From positions 992,001 to 1,056,000 of the forward strand of contig NZ_CP117268.1 in assembly GCF_007000325.2 (NCBI RefSeq): DNA of 64,000 nucleotides. Direction: 5' to 3'. Under the pieces are notes generated by a model that worked only from the letters and a program-made list of their open reading frames with translations, made no database searches and was not told the DNA's origin. Position 1 is the stretch's first letter, and each line of letters starts with the position of its first letter. This document shows, in pieces, positions 1 to 9,483 of the stretch. The DNA is from Rhizobium rhododendri. GTDB taxonomy: Bacteria > Pseudomonadota > Alphaproteobacteria > Rhizobiales > Rhizobiaceae. Both the position numbers and the translations under genes were made by a program.

Positions 1-1363
1 GGTCTGACGGGCCCGGCCTGCGAGAATTTGTCTGCGGCGCACCGAGATTTGTCTCGGGCAATTTTTCAACCCGGATGAGGTCGCCGGGTTCGACCGCGTC
101 ATTGTCGCCCACCGCGAGGGTCCTGGTATGACCGCTCACCAGTCGATCAATCGTCGTTTCAAATGACTGCAACCCGTCTTCCACGGCTGAGTTGGCGACC
201 ATAGGCGCTTGTAGCGCAATATTGTCTAAAAGCGCGCGCGTTGTCTGCACTTTCTCAGCATTGGCTCCAATCTTCGCCCTGACGTCCGCGGCTTCGGTCA
301 ACGCATCCACACGGTAGCGATTGCGTAAATCGGTTATGTCCCGATCAACCTTCGCAACGTCTTGCTGGGCTTTCAAATTGGCCAGCGAAACATCAAGACT
401 TCGACTTTCGAGGTCTGCCAGATTCTGGCTGGCGCCCAAGGATCGCGCCGACACGCTCAGTCCGGCAGATACCAGCTTATTGACGGTTCCAAGATCTTTA
501 CTGGCCAAGTCAATCTGCTTTGCCAGGGACGTGGCTTTCGACTGCAGCGCCTCGATCTGGTTCGAAGCAAGAACTCTTGCTTCATTGAGTGCGACGATCT
601 CAGCGCTGATCGACCGCTGGCGTGTATCGAAGAGGTCTGCCTCTTCTTTCATGATGCGATCGACAATTGCCTGACCCGAATGGGTCGTTAGTTCTGGAGG
701 AAAGACAACGGAAGGCTGATTGTTGATGATGGCATCGACCCGCGCTTGGCGGGCAAGGAGCCCAAAACGCTCGATATTCAAAGCACGAAGATCACCCCGC
801 ATTGTGAGCACATCACGTTGCAGACCCATCACGTTCACATCGACAGGACCTGTCATCCCCCCTGCCATGGAGAGCGCCTGAACCACCGTCAGGCCAGGAC
901 TATAAGCGTATTTTCCAGGCTTGGTCACCAGACCTGCGATGAAAAACGGCCGATATTCCGACACTTCAACCGAGGCGTTTGGTCGCTTTTGCATACCGAC
1001 TTGGTTCTTCAACCGCTCGCCAATCGAATCTGAGATCTGATCGACGGTAAGCCCACTCGCCGGTACCACTCCGACAATCGGCAGCGACAGGGTTCCTGCG
1101 GCAGAGATAACAAACTCGCCGTTCAACGGGACCCATTCAAATGCGGTGCCGGTTACCGGTCGCCATTCGAACACCCGGATCTTCAATTTATCTTGAGGAC
1201 CGAGGATGTAATCTTCCGCGAGGGCAGAATACCCACTTAGGATCGCCAGGCCGAAAATCGATCCAAGCAGCAGGCGCCAGGTTGGGGTTATACGCAGCCG
1301 TCGCAATGGCTGGCACAACAACAAGACGTTAGACGTGGCTCTCTCCCAAACTGCTGAACGCAT
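1..1363 (-). CDS. ExoF-like polysaccharide export protein (OPX family), 3' end outside window
   Basis: Reading leftwards from ATG at 1363 the frame stays open to the window edge (454 codons), so the C-terminus is missing. A hydrophobic N-terminal segment (about residues 34-49, ending at Ala-Leu-Ala) looks like a signal peptide. It is followed by YILGPQDKLKIRVFEW, the usual start of the Poly_export domain, and by a SLBB-like stretch with FIAGLVTKPGKYAY and GLTVVQALSMAGG. Residues of about 210-360 are rich in Ala, Glu, Lys and Leu and look coiled-coil, as in ExoF rather than Wza. In exopolysaccharide systems such proteins take the growing chain across the periplasm and outer membrane. It lies 52 bases downstream of a glycosyltransferase in the same direction, probably one operon. 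The family call is strong; the exact polymer is unknown. Confidence 0.85.
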   Translation of the reverse strand, partial: MRSAVWERATSNVLLLCQPLRRLRITPTWRLLLGSIFGLAILSGYSALAEDYILGPQDKLKIRVFEWRPVTGTAFEWVPLNGEFVISAAGTLSLPIVGVVPASGLTVDQISDSIGERLKNQVGMQKRPNASVEVSEYRPFFIAGLVTKPGKYAYSPGLTVVQALSMAGGMTGPVDVNVMGLQRDVLTMRGDLRALNIERFGLLARQARVDAIINNQPSVVFPPELTTHSGQAIVDRIMKEEADLFDTRQRSISAEIVALNEARVLASNQIEALQSKATSLAKQIDLASKDLGTVNKLVSAGLSVSARSLGASQNLADLESRSLDVSLANLKAQQDVAKVDRDITDLRNRYRVDALTEAADVRAKIGANAEKVQTTRALLDNIALQAPMVANSAVEDGLQSFETTIDRLVSGHTRTLAVGDNDAVEPGDLIRVEKLPETNLGAPQTNSRRPGPSD

Positions 1364-1415
1364 GGTTACACCCCAATTGAACTTTGATGTTTGGCAATCT
1401 TCGCAATCAGCATCT

Positions 1416-2537
1416 TTATGCCGTCCTCATCGCACGAGCGGGACTGATCGCCTCATCGACAAAAGCGCCAAACCTCTCCACGAAGGCATTGGTGGTGAAG
1501 TCTCCGGCACGCCTGACAGCAGCGGCGGGATTGAAATCAATCTTTTCGAGCCTCTCGATGGCGTCTATAAGCGCCTCCGTGGTCTGGACATCGAAAAAGA
1601 CCCCGCTTTCATCCGCGATAACCGTTTCTGTCGCCCCTCCTCTCCCGTAGGCGATAACAGGACGACCGCTGGCCATGGCCTCCACAGGAACAATCCCAAA
1701 ATCTTCCTCCCCTGGAAAGATGAGCGCGCGGCAATGGGCATAGTGGTGCCTCAATACGTCAAACGGTTGCGGCCCCAAGATAGTCACAGTCGGTCCAGCA
1801 AGTTTTCTTATTCGCTCGAGCATCTCTCCGCCGCCAATCACGACAAGCTTGGCTTTCAGGAGGTTGCAGGCAATCACGGCCAAATCCGGCCTCTTGTAAC
1901 TGACCAGTTCTCCGACCATCAGATAATAATCGCCGACATCATGCATGGCGGCCGCCTTGAATGCATTGGTATCAACAGGAGGATGGATTACCTGGGCGTC
2001 GCGCCGGTAGTAAGTTTTGATACGCTGAGCAACGGTTGCGGAATTAGCAGAGAAGTGATCGACCCTGTTAGATGTCGCAACATCCCAGTTGCGCAAGTAG
2101 TGAGCAAGCGGAGGCATCAGCATTCGCGTGACCAATCCAGAGCTCTCATAATATTTATTATACATATTCCAGATGTATCTCATGGGGGAATGACAGTAAC
2201 AGACGTGAACCGCGCCCGGCATAGGCAGAACTCCTTTTGCTGGCCCCGATTCACTGCTTATCACAAGATCATACTCACTTAGATCAAGTTGCTCTAAGGC
2301 CATTGGCATCAATGGAAGGTATTTTTTATATAGCTTAGTAGAATATGGCAGCCGATTTATAAATGTAGTGACAATTTTATGACTCTTTATTACTTCTGAT
2401 ATGACCGTTGGGTCATATGCATGTGTGTAGATATCAGCAGATGGATACATCCTGCAGAGTGTTTCGAGGACCTTTTCGCCACCACGCATTCCAACAAGCC
2501 AGTAATGTATTATAGCTACACGCAAACGCAACCCCAT
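1416..2537 (-). CDS. GT4-family glycosyltransferase
   Basis: The 373-residue protein has a GT-B fold layout. The N-terminal half (VAIIHYWLVGMRGGEKVLE, residues 7-25) is the acceptor-binding domain. The C-terminal half carries YLMVGELVSYKRPDLAV and FPGEEDFGIVPVEAMASG, the E-x7-E nucleotide-sugar signature of GT4 (Glycos_transf_1). The pattern resembles WbaZ-type mannosyltransferases, but the donor sugar cannot be read from sequence. It precedes the exoF-like gene by 52 bases in the same direction. The 5' third and upstream DNA are visibly AT-rich compared with the 3' part, a possible sign of transfer. The ATG at 2537 has no strong ribosome binding site. Confidence 0.85.
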   Translation of the reverse strand: MGLRLRVAIIHYWLVGMRGGEKVLETLCRMYPSADIYTHAYDPTVISEVIKSHKIVTTFINRLPYSTKLYKKYLPLMPMALEQLDLSEYDLVISSESGPAKGVLPMPGAVHVCYCHSPMRYIWNMYNKYYESSGLVTRMLMPPLAHYLRNWDVATSNRVDHFSANSATVAQRIKTYYRRDAQVIHPPVDTNAFKAAAMHDVGDYYLMVGELVSYKRPDLAVIACNLLKAKLVVIGGGEMLERIRKLAGPTVTILGPQPFDVLRHHYAHCRALIFPGEEDFGIVPVEAMASGRPVIAYGRGGATETVIADESGVFFDVQTTEALIDAIERLEKIDFNPAAAVRRAGDFTTNAFVERFGAFVDEAISPARAMRTA

Positions 2538-2805
2538 TGATTATGTTATTGAATTGTGCTTCGCGAATATGAAGCAAAAGGACCATAAACCATACTTCAT
2601 CCAAGAACATATTCAGTTTGCTTCACCTAAATATATCGGACGACTCCGAATTTTGATTAACTGCATACCTACGTTTAAATGTCGCGAGGAAATGATGCTG
2701 TTTAATTATGTTATTGTCAAACCCTTTACTACTTGTTAACCTATCTTCAGAGTGTAAAGCCGAGCCTCCGTAGGTGGTTAGCGTTGGCTCATTGAGGAGT
2801 ATCGA
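2538..2805. promoter_or_regulatory. AT-rich divergent promoter region
   Basis: This 268-base gap separates the leftward glycosyltransferase/exoF-like pair from the rightward sugar transferase gene, so it must hold divergent promoters. It is AT-rich, with several TATAT- and TTAATT-like tracts, and no credible coding frame. A GAGGAG ribosome binding site lies just before the ATG at 2806. Individual -35/-10 boxes cannot be assigned with confidence. Confidence 0.5.
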
Positions 2806-3528
2806 ATGAAAAGCGTCGATCTGATCACTGGCTTTGACGCATCGGAGGAGCCTACTGCGAATATTGCATCTATCCCGCCGCCGGTAACTGTAGATCACCG
2901 AAAAGCAGAGGATAGATTTGGAAGTTTCTTCAAATACCTGATAGATGCCTTTTTAGCCTTAATCGCTCTGGTGGCGTTGCTGCCATTGATCACAATGGTG
3001 TCCCTGATTTTACTGGCGACCCAAGGGGCGCCTATCCTGATAGCCCATCGCCGCATCGGAAAGCGCGGCGTGCCGTTTCACTGCTTCAAGTTCCGCACTA
3101 TGGTGAAAAACAGCGATGAGGTCCTGGAGAAGCACCTGAAGGATAATCCAGAGATACAAGCAGAATGGAATGCGAGTCGAAAGCTCAAGAAAGACCCTAG
3201 GGTAACGGCATTTGGGCGCAGTTTGCGTCGCAGCAGCATCGACGAGCTTCCACAGCTATTGAATGTGCTTCGTGGGGATATGAGTTTGGTGGGTCCTCGC
3301 CCTATCACACAAAGCGAGACTTTATTCTACGGACCTCACATTGCTGACTACATAGCCGTTCGACCGGGATTGACGGGTCTCTGGCAGGTGAGCGGCAGAA
3401 GCGAGACAAGCTATTCCGAGCGTGTCGAAATTGACGTTCGCTACGTGGCAGAGCGAAGTTTAGTTGGCGATTTCGTCATTATGGCAAAAACTATTCCGGC
3501 CGTTCTCAGTACGCGTGGCAGCTATTGA
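2806..3528 (+). CDS. ExoY-like polyprenyl-phosphate sugar-1-phosphate transferase
   Basis: This initiating transferase moves a sugar-1-phosphate from a nucleotide sugar to undecaprenyl phosphate on the inner face of the membrane, priming repeat-unit synthesis. The 240-residue protein has one N-terminal membrane segment (about residues 44-68), then the Bac_transf core: HRRIGKRGVPFHCFKFRTM, the basic-acidic segment RRSSIDELPQLLNVLRGDMS, VGPRP, and RPGLTGLWQVSGRS. This is the short ExoY/PssA type, lacking the multi-spanning N-terminus of WbaP. ATG at 2806 is preceded by GAGGAG. The substrate (often galactose or glucose in rhizobia) is inference. It heads the rightward cluster of polymerase, fusion transferase and chain-length protein. 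Confidence 0.93.
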   Translation: MKSVDLITGFDASEEPTANIASIPPPVTVDHRKAEDRFGSFFKYLIDAFLALIALVALLPLITMVSLILLATQGAPILIAHRRIGKRGVPFHCFKFRTMVKNSDEVLEKHLKDNPEIQAEWNASRKLKKDPRVTAFGRSLRRSSIDELPQLLNVLRGDMSLVGPRPITQSETLFYGPHIADYIAVRPGLTGLWQVSGRSETSYSERVEIDVRYVAERSLVGDFVIMAKTIPAVLSTRGSY

Positions 3529-3863
3529 GCATGGGAGATGACAACCATTTCCCGCCTCTTCGCTCTCAAGAACAAGTGCTGTCAAAGACCAACGCTGTCG
3601 TGCCATGCGGTCGGTACGACGACCAATAAATAAACGCTACGGCCGGCGCGTGGTCGCAGCGTAAAGACTACCGATAGAGGTGAACCGATGTCGACCTCTG
3701 ACAGGCATGTCTCACCAGACATGGACGCGTCGACGTGAGGCTCACCGAACCCCTGAAATATCGTGTTTAATAGAGTACAGTTGATGGCGGTGGTTCGAAA
3801 CCATTTCAGCAGATATTTCTGGCTTCGCCATCAGTCTGTGGCGACACCGTTGCGTGTGCTGGC
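3529..3863. other. Intergenic gap before polymerase gene
   Basis: These 335 bases lie between the sugar transferase and the polymerase genes. No convincing coding frame, repeat or RNA gene was recognised. The length leaves room for an internal promoter, but none can be assigned. Confidence 0.4.
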
Positions 3864-5267
3864 ATGAGTGTCGAGCCGATCGGCATTGCAACGATCTTGA
3901 TAGGATTTTATTGCCTCCTTCGGGGAAGTAACACAACAATTATCGCGGCGGCCATCGCTTCGATTTTCGGCGCATCTGCGGCAATGCTCGTTGGCGCAGC
4001 GAATATCCAACCAGGCCACGTTATTCTTGGTTTTCTGGCATTGGGTGTCATGACCCGGCGCGAGGAGGCGCGCGCCCTTGTCCAGGCATTGCGCCCCTCC
4101 GAGCCTGGCTTTTGGCTTGCTGGTCTGGTCATCTACGGACTGATCAGCGCCTACTTTTTACCGCGCCTGTTGGAAGGCGCTACACAGATCGTGCCGCTTG
4201 GCAGCACAGTCTATGGCGAAACTCGATCCACCGTTCCCCTGACCACTGTGTCCAGCAATTTGACGCAAAGCGTTTACATGGTTGGTAATTTTATTTGTTT
4301 TACCATCACCGTTGCCGTTGCATCAACTCATCGAGGCTTCAATTCTCTTGTCGCGGGGTTGCTGGCTTGCTCGGTGCTCATTGTCGTATTCGCCTTTCTC
4401 GATATCGCAACCTTTAGCACGGGAACTCAAGCGGTTCTGAGCTTCATGAGAAACGCACGATACACGCTTCATACGGATGAACAGGTTGCAGGTGTCAAGC
4501 GCATCGTCGGATCATTTACCGAAACGTCATCGTTCGCACGCACGGCGCTTGGTACGTTTGCTTTCTGCACAACGCTTTGGCTGTGTGGCAGACGCCCTTT
4601 TTTGACCGGACTTACCGGTTTGATCTCGCTTATCCTTGTCGTTTTGTCCACGTCATCGACAGGCCTGGCCGGCGCTCCTGTGATCCTCGTTCTTCTTTAT
4701 GTGACCGCCCTGTCGTTGAGCGGTCGTCAGAAGACTCGCAGTTTAACAACAGCGGCAATTATTTTCCTTCCCATCATCATGCTGGCGGTTTGCCTCTGGG
4801 TCGCTATCGACCCTGTTTTGTCGAAGATCGTTTACAATTACGCCGACCTCGTTGTTCTTGGTAAAGCGTCAACCGATTCAGGGATTGAACGCAATTCTTG
4901 GAACGCGCTCGGCATTAAGAATTTTGTAGATAGCTATTACTTGGGTGTTGGTCTGGGGACCGCGCGTACTTCGAGCCTGCTGCTCGCATTGCTGTCAAAT
5001 GTCGGGCTACCGGGATTATTTTTCTATTGCGCTTTTACCTATGGTGCTTTGCTCAAGCGCCGCGGCCTTCCTGGAAGTTTTACCGCAGATGTCCGGCTTT
5101 CGGCCCGTAATGGCTGTCTAGGTTTGATGTTCGGAGATCTCTTGGTGTCTTCGGCAATTGACCAAGGCTTGTTCTTCTATCTGCTGGCAGCCTTAGCCAC
5201 AGCAGAGCCAGAGCGCGCGACACGGACAGCCGCAATACCCTATCCTTTCCTAGGAGTTAAGTCATGA
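3864..5267 (+). CDS. Wzy/ExoQ-like O-antigen ligase/polymerase family membrane protein
   Basis: The 467-residue protein is almost wholly hydrophobic, with about ten predicted membrane segments. It has one large periplasmic-type loop near residues 320-370 (TDSGIERNSWNALGIKNF, then YYLGVGLGTARTSS), which is the Wzy_C (O-antigen ligase) pattern. Such proteins join lipid-linked repeat units in the periplasm. Primary sequence is poorly conserved in this class, so the assignment rests on topology, the loop motif and context: the stop codon overlaps the ATG of the following glycosyltransferase (ATGA), and flippase, priming transferase and chain-length genes are nearby. A ligase role instead of polymerase is possible. 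Confidence 0.8.
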   Translation: MSVEPIGIATILIGFYCLLRGSNTTIIAAAIASIFGASAAMLVGAANIQPGHVILGFLALGVMTRREEARALVQALRPSEPGFWLAGLVIYGLISAYFLPRLLEGATQIVPLGSTVYGETRSTVPLTTVSSNLTQSVYMVGNFICFTITVAVASTHRGFNSLVAGLLACSVLIVVFAFLDIATFSTGTQAVLSFMRNARYTLHTDEQVAGVKRIVGSFTETSSFARTALGTFAFCTTLWLCGRRPFLTGLTGLISLILVVLSTSSTGLAGAPVILVLLYVTALSLSGRQKTRSLTTAAIIFLPIIMLAVCLWVAIDPVLSKIVYNYADLVVLGKASTDSGIERNSWNALGIKNFVDSYYLGVGLGTARTSSLLLALLSNVGLPGLFFYCAFTYGALLKRRGLPGSFTADVRLSARNGCLGLMFGDLLVSSAIDQGLFFYLLAALATAEPERATRTAAIPYPFLGVKS

Positions 5268-7303
5268 GTGAGACGGCATCCTTCACGATCAACGGTCGCT
5301 TCCTTGTCCAGAAGGCAACTGGCGTGCAGCGGTACGCGACAAATGTTGTCAAAGCGTTGGATCAGTTGTTGGCGACATCTGCGAAGCGCGTGAAGATTGT
5401 ATCGCCACGGGGCGCTCGCGATCTCGGCTTGGCGAATCTGAGCCTCATTGAGGCTGGCCCACTCGCTGGCCACTCCTGGGAGCAAATCATACTGCCAGTG
5501 CGATGCCAGGGGCGTCTTTTGAACCTGTGCAACACGGCGCCGCTTTTAAAGACCGATCAAATCCTGTGTATTCACGACGCAAATGTCTTTGCGTCCCCCG
5601 AGAGCTACGGGCGCACGTTCCGCGCAGCCTATCAGACACTGCAGCCGGTGCTGGCGCAACGATCAGCCCGCGTCACCGCCGTGTCTCACGCTGCAGCCCG
5701 TCAAATCGCACGGCATTTGCCCGTCTCCCTCAAAGATATTGCCGTTATTCCCAATGGACATGAACACGCCTTGAAATGGGATCCGGCAAAAGCCCAGATT
5801 GCACCTGACTTCATTCAAGTCCTGGAAGCAACGACAGGACGTCCGTTTGTACTGGTTCTGGGATCACGGGCGCGCCACAAAAATCTGTCGTTGCTCGTCA
5901 ATGCGGCGCCAGATCTGGATGCGATTGGAATCAATCTTGTGGTTGCCGGTGGCGGAGATGGAATCTACGCGGCCGACATTCTTCAAAGTCGGCCCAACGT
6001 AAAATTTATCGGGCGCGTGACAGACGACGATCTAGCCTATCTACTCGACAATGCCCTCTGCTTAGCTTTTCCATCGTTTACGGAGGGCTTCGGCCTTCCG
6101 ATTATCGAAGCTATGGCGCGCGGCTGCCCGGTTGTCGCGTCCGACTGTGCCAGCATGCCCGAAGTCTGTGGAGATGCAGCTCTAATGGCGTCCCCGAACG
6201 ATGCTAAGGCTTGGGTCGACAGCATTCGGGCCCTGGTGCTTTCGCCCGAATTGCGTACCGATCTTGTCGGGCGCGGTCACGAGCAAGCGCAACGCTTTCG
6301 ATGGTGCGACGCAGCTGCAGTTTATCTCGATTTGCTCGAGAGACCCTCGTCGCAGGCACAATCCTATAATCCACCGCAGCCACGCCTTCCCCGCACGGCC
6401 GTGGTTGTCGCGACAAGGGGACGGCCTGAGGTTGTGAAGGCGACTGTTCAATATCTGCTTGGTACGCAAACATTTGCGCCTGAGGCATTGATCGTCTCAT
6501 GCGTCAATCTTGCAGATGCCGGCGATCTTGTTGACAACCCGGCGGTGACCGTGTTGACGGGCCCTCCGGGTCTTGCCGCACAGCGAAACACCGCGCTTGG
6601 CGCATTGCCGCCGACTGCCGAGATCGTGGCTTTTTTCGACGACGATTTCATCGCAGATAAAGAATGGCTTAGGAAGGCCGCCGCGACGTTTCGCGACGAA
6701 AGCCAGGTCATTGGCTTTACCGGTCGCGTCCTCAAAGACGGCATCACTGGAGATGCCGTCTCCTTCGACGAGGGCCTCCGTCTCATCGATTCCGCCCCGC
6801 CTTGCGATTGGACATGGATAGAGCCCTACAGTCCTTACGGCTGCAATATGGCGTTTCGCGTCAGCGCCATTGGCGACACGCGCTTCGATGAGCGGTTGGT
6901 ACTGTATGGCTGGCTTGAGGACCGGGATTTTGCAGCAGCCATTGCAAAACCGGGCGGTCGGCTCGTCAAGGGCGCTGATGCTTTCGGCGTCCATATGGGA
7001 GTCAAAAGCGGCCGCGTCGCAGGAGACCGCCTCGGCTACTCTCAGATCGCCAATCCCATTTATCTCCTATTGAAGGGTACCATGTCGTCAAAGCGGGTCT
7101 TTACGCACATCGGTGCAAACATGCTGAGCAATTTCGTAAAAGCCCTGAAGCCGGAGCCGTTTATTGACCGACGCGGGCGAGCCAAGGGCAACTTGATTGC
7201 CATCGCAGATGTGGTGTGTGGGAAAATCACGCCTGAGAAGGCCGCAATGCTGTCCTCTGCAAGCCGTACGCTTAAAGTCAATGTAGGAGCGAAGTCGAGA
7301 TGA
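5264..7303 (+). CDS. Two-domain glycosyltransferase: GT4 fused to GT2
   Basis: This 679-residue protein joins two transferases. Residues about 1-365 are GT4 (GT-B): FVLVLGSRARHKNLSLL and FPSFTEGFGLPIIEAMARG with the E-x7-E signature. Residues about 376-640 are a GT2 (GT-A) domain: RTAVVVATRGRPEVVKATV, AAQRNTALGAL, and FFDDDF near residue 457, the metal/nucleotide-sugar DxD site. The two halves could add successive sugars to one lipid-linked intermediate. The ATG overlaps the polymerase stop (ATGA) and its own end overlaps the next gene by four bases, so translation of the three genes is probably coupled. Donors and linkages are unknown. Confidence 0.88.
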   Translation: MSETASFTINGRFLVQKATGVQRYATNVVKALDQLLATSAKRVKIVSPRGARDLGLANLSLIEAGPLAGHSWEQIILPVRCQGRLLNLCNTAPLLKTDQILCIHDANVFASPESYGRTFRAAYQTLQPVLAQRSARVTAVSHAAARQIARHLPVSLKDIAVIPNGHEHALKWDPAKAQIAPDFIQVLEATTGRPFVLVLGSRARHKNLSLLVNAAPDLDAIGINLVVAGGGDGIYAADILQSRPNVKFIGRVTDDDLAYLLDNALCLAFPSFTEGFGLPIIEAMARGCPVVASDCASMPEVCGDAALMASPNDAKAWVDSIRALVLSPELRTDLVGRGHEQAQRFRWCDAAAVYLDLLERPSSQAQSYNPPQPRLPRTAVVVATRGRPEVVKATVQYLLGTQTFAPEALIVSCVNLADAGDLVDNPAVTVLTGPPGLAAQRNTALGALPPTAEIVAFFDDDFIADKEWLRKAAATFRDESQVIGFTGRVLKDGITGDAVSFDEGLRLIDSAPPCDWTWIEPYSPYGCNMAFRVSAIGDTRFDERLVLYGWLEDRDFAAAIAKPGGRLVKGADAFGVHMGVKSGRVAGDRLGYSQIANPIYLLLKGTMSSKRVFTHIGANMLSNFVKALKPEPFIDRRGRAKGNLIAIADVVCGKITPEKAAMLSSASRTLKVNVGAKSR

Positions 7304-9033
7304 CGAATAACAGTCCGCAACCTTGGGAGCGCGCTTCGCGACTATGGCGCTTTGACACTACCCCCGCAGAAACTGTCAACGAAGGACCACTTGCACTTCT
7401 ACGCTCAGCTGGGGTGCTTGCAACTCGTCATAAATATAAACTTGTCGTCTTTACCACAGTCGGTCTTGCGTTCGGAGTGGTCTATGCGCACTCGCTTCCG
7501 AAGGTTTACACAGCGACGGCGACCCTTCTCCTGGAACCTCGGCGCCAAGCTGCCGTGTCTGGTCAGGACGGCGGTGCACAGGGGCTCGATTTGAACCGCG
7601 CCGACAGTGAATTGCAAATCATTCGTTCCGAGCGTCTTTTGAGTACCGTGTTCGACACGCTCGAACTGCAGAAAAATCCGGAATTCGGTCCGCGCCCTCC
7701 ATCCAAGGTGAGCGTAATGCTCTCCAGTTTAAGGGCTGTGGCGGAAAGCCGGTTGAGGTCCGCGTTTCCCTGGACTTCCACGGCACTCGACATGGCAGAG
7801 GCCACTCCCACCCCTGTCGGCCTGGGGGTAGAGGAAGAGCTTAGAAAGACAACTGATGCTCGCCAGGCGGCATTTTTGAACTTTACCAGACACATCGAGG
7901 CTCGCCGTCTTGGCCAATCCTATGTCATAGAAATAGACTTTTCATCCTCTGAGAGAGATTTGCCGGCAGTTGTAGCGAATGCGGCCGTCTCAGCCTACAT
8001 CTTGCAATCCGTCGCCTTTAAATTGCAGATGGCAATCTCCGGTACCGAGGCCTTACAATGGCGTCTCGATGCACTCAACGCGCAGGTTGACGCTGCCACA
8101 ACAGCGATCAAAAACGGAGCGTTACCAGCGATCGGAACGCCGGACGCGGATGCCCGCGTCATTGGCGCAGCCTTGGCGCCGTTGAGCCCGTCCGGCCCCA
8201 GGACCTCACTCATCATCGCTTTGGGAGGAGTGCTGGGTCTATTGATCGGGTTGTTCAGCCTTGCACTTAACCTGGCCTTCAACCGCAAAATTCGCAGTGC
8301 CAAGGAGTTGGCACGAGAGACGGGTGTAGTCTGCCTCGGCATCCTTCCGGATGCAGGTAGCCGCAGCAATGCAACTTGGCGGTCAGATGGCTACAGAGCT
8401 GCCATGGTTGTTGGTCAACCCCGCAGTCCATACGCTGCTGCAGTCCGCAATCTTCGAACGTCCATCGAGATTGCTTGCTCGTCGGTCCGCAGCGAACGAA
8501 GCGTCGTCGTTGCCATAGCCAGCTGGGACGCACCGAGCGGAGCGTCGACACTTTGCTTGAGTTTGGCCCAATTGATCAGCCATAGCGGCCGCCATGTCAC
8601 ACTGTTCAAAGCTGATGTGAACGAATTGCCTGACAATGCCTCGCAAGAGACATCCATGGCGACGAATCTCGCGGACATCTTGATCGCAGACGTGAAGCCC
8701 GAGGAAGTCATATTTACACATGGCGACTGTGATGACATCGCCGTCCTCCCTATTCACTCGAAGAATGCGGAATCAAATCTATTCGCCGACTTCAGAGATC
8801 GTCGAGTCTCTCGTCTCATTGAAACAGCTCGCATCTCCAGCGATGTCTTGTTAGATCTGCCACCGCTGACAGGATCGACAGACGCGTTGGCGTTGGCCAT
8901 ACATGCTGATGCTGTTGTGGTGGTCGTTACTGAGGGACGCACGACAATCGATGAGGCCATTGACACAATTCAACAACTGCGCAGGGCCGGAGCAAATGTA
9001 ATTGGGACCGTCCTTAACCGTGCCAAGGCGTAG
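7300..9033 (+). CDS. Wzz/Wzc-like chain-length protein with degenerate BY-kinase domain
   Basis: The 577-residue inner-membrane protein has the polysaccharide co-polymerase layout. TM1 is near residues 46-67, followed by VYTATATLLLEP (Wzz domain), a periplasmic part, TM2 near 302-328, and a cytoplasmic ParA/MinD-like domain. The cytoplasmic domain keeps the fold (LRTSIEIACSS, DVLLDLPPL near 515-523, and DALALAIHADAVVVVV). The Walker A equivalent reads SWDAPSGASTLCLSLAQ near 406-424, so the catalytic GK[ST] lysine is replaced by Ala. The Walker A' aspartate is also lost (VTLFKAD), and no C-terminal tyrosine cluster exists. It probably controls chain length without autokinase activity. The periplasmic coiled-coil is short. 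Translation is coupled to the preceding gene. Confidence 0.88.
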   Translation: MTNNSPQPWERASRLWRFDTTPAETVNEGPLALLRSAGVLATRHKYKLVVFTTVGLAFGVVYAHSLPKVYTATATLLLEPRRQAAVSGQDGGAQGLDLNRADSELQIIRSERLLSTVFDTLELQKNPEFGPRPPSKVSVMLSSLRAVAESRLRSAFPWTSTALDMAEATPTPVGLGVEEELRKTTDARQAAFLNFTRHIEARRLGQSYVIEIDFSSSERDLPAVVANAAVSAYILQSVAFKLQMAISGTEALQWRLDALNAQVDAATTAIKNGALPAIGTPDADARVIGAALAPLSPSGPRTSLIIALGGVLGLLIGLFSLALNLAFNRKIRSAKELARETGVVCLGILPDAGSRSNATWRSDGYRAAMVVGQPRSPYAAAVRNLRTSIEIACSSVRSERSVVVAIASWDAPSGASTLCLSLAQLISHSGRHVTLFKADVNELPDNASQETSMATNLADILIADVKPEEVIFTHGDCDDIAVLPIHSKNAESNLFADFRDRRVSRLIETARISSDVLLDLPPLTGSTDALALAIHADAVVVVVTEGRTTIDEAIDTIQQLRRAGANVIGTVLNRAKA

Positions 9034-9238
9034 TAAAGGCGAGCCACCGCCACCTGAGAACCAGCAAAATGCTGCGGTGGTGGCGCTCGACCAGATGACA
9101 GACGAAACCTTGATCGAAGGAATGCTGTCTCGCTCGACTGCTTCAAGACGCAGCCCGCGACGTCCCGCGTCCACTGCCCGTCAGATTATGCTTACAACCA
9201 ACTACCAGCGCGGTGTGCTTGTGGATGCAGCGCCCTGA
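9002..9238 (+). CDS. Possible small protein, unrecognised
   Basis: A 78-codon frame starts inside the last 32 bases of the chain-length gene and runs to 9238. The product is Pro/Arg-rich and without recognisable domains (VVALDQMTDETLIEGMLSR in the middle). It could be a real overlapping gene at the end of the operon or chance. No clear ribosome binding site supports it. Confidence 0.2.
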   Translation: MGPSLTVPRRSKGEPPPPENQQNAAVVALDQMTDETLIEGMLSRSTASRRSPRRPASTARQIMLTTNYQRGVLVDAAP

Positions 9239-9483
9239 ACAGTGCTTTTTCAAGTTGAGGAAATTCCGGGGCTTTCAAATCGACCCTAACTATTCCTTGT
9301 CCTATGCTTGTTAGCGCGTTACTTCACCATCGAAATTCGGACAACGGAAAAGTAATGAAGCGTTTTGGCGGCTTCAACCCAATGAATTCCGGTCCCCGCT
9401 AGGGTGAAACGATCAGCCCCGACGGACGAACTGGCCGACCACACTAGCGGTCACGTCAACCGGTTTCGCGGTCAAGCAGGGCT

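Noticed and set aside
321..1332. Plus-strand frames of 60-117 codons over the first kilobase
   Set aside because: They are antisense to the ExoF-like gene, whose minus-strand frame has a signal peptide and family motifs.
1335..2282. A 315-codon plus-strand frame
   Set aside because: It is the complement of the GT4 gene at 1416-2537, which has clear catalytic motifs; the plus-strand product resembles nothing.
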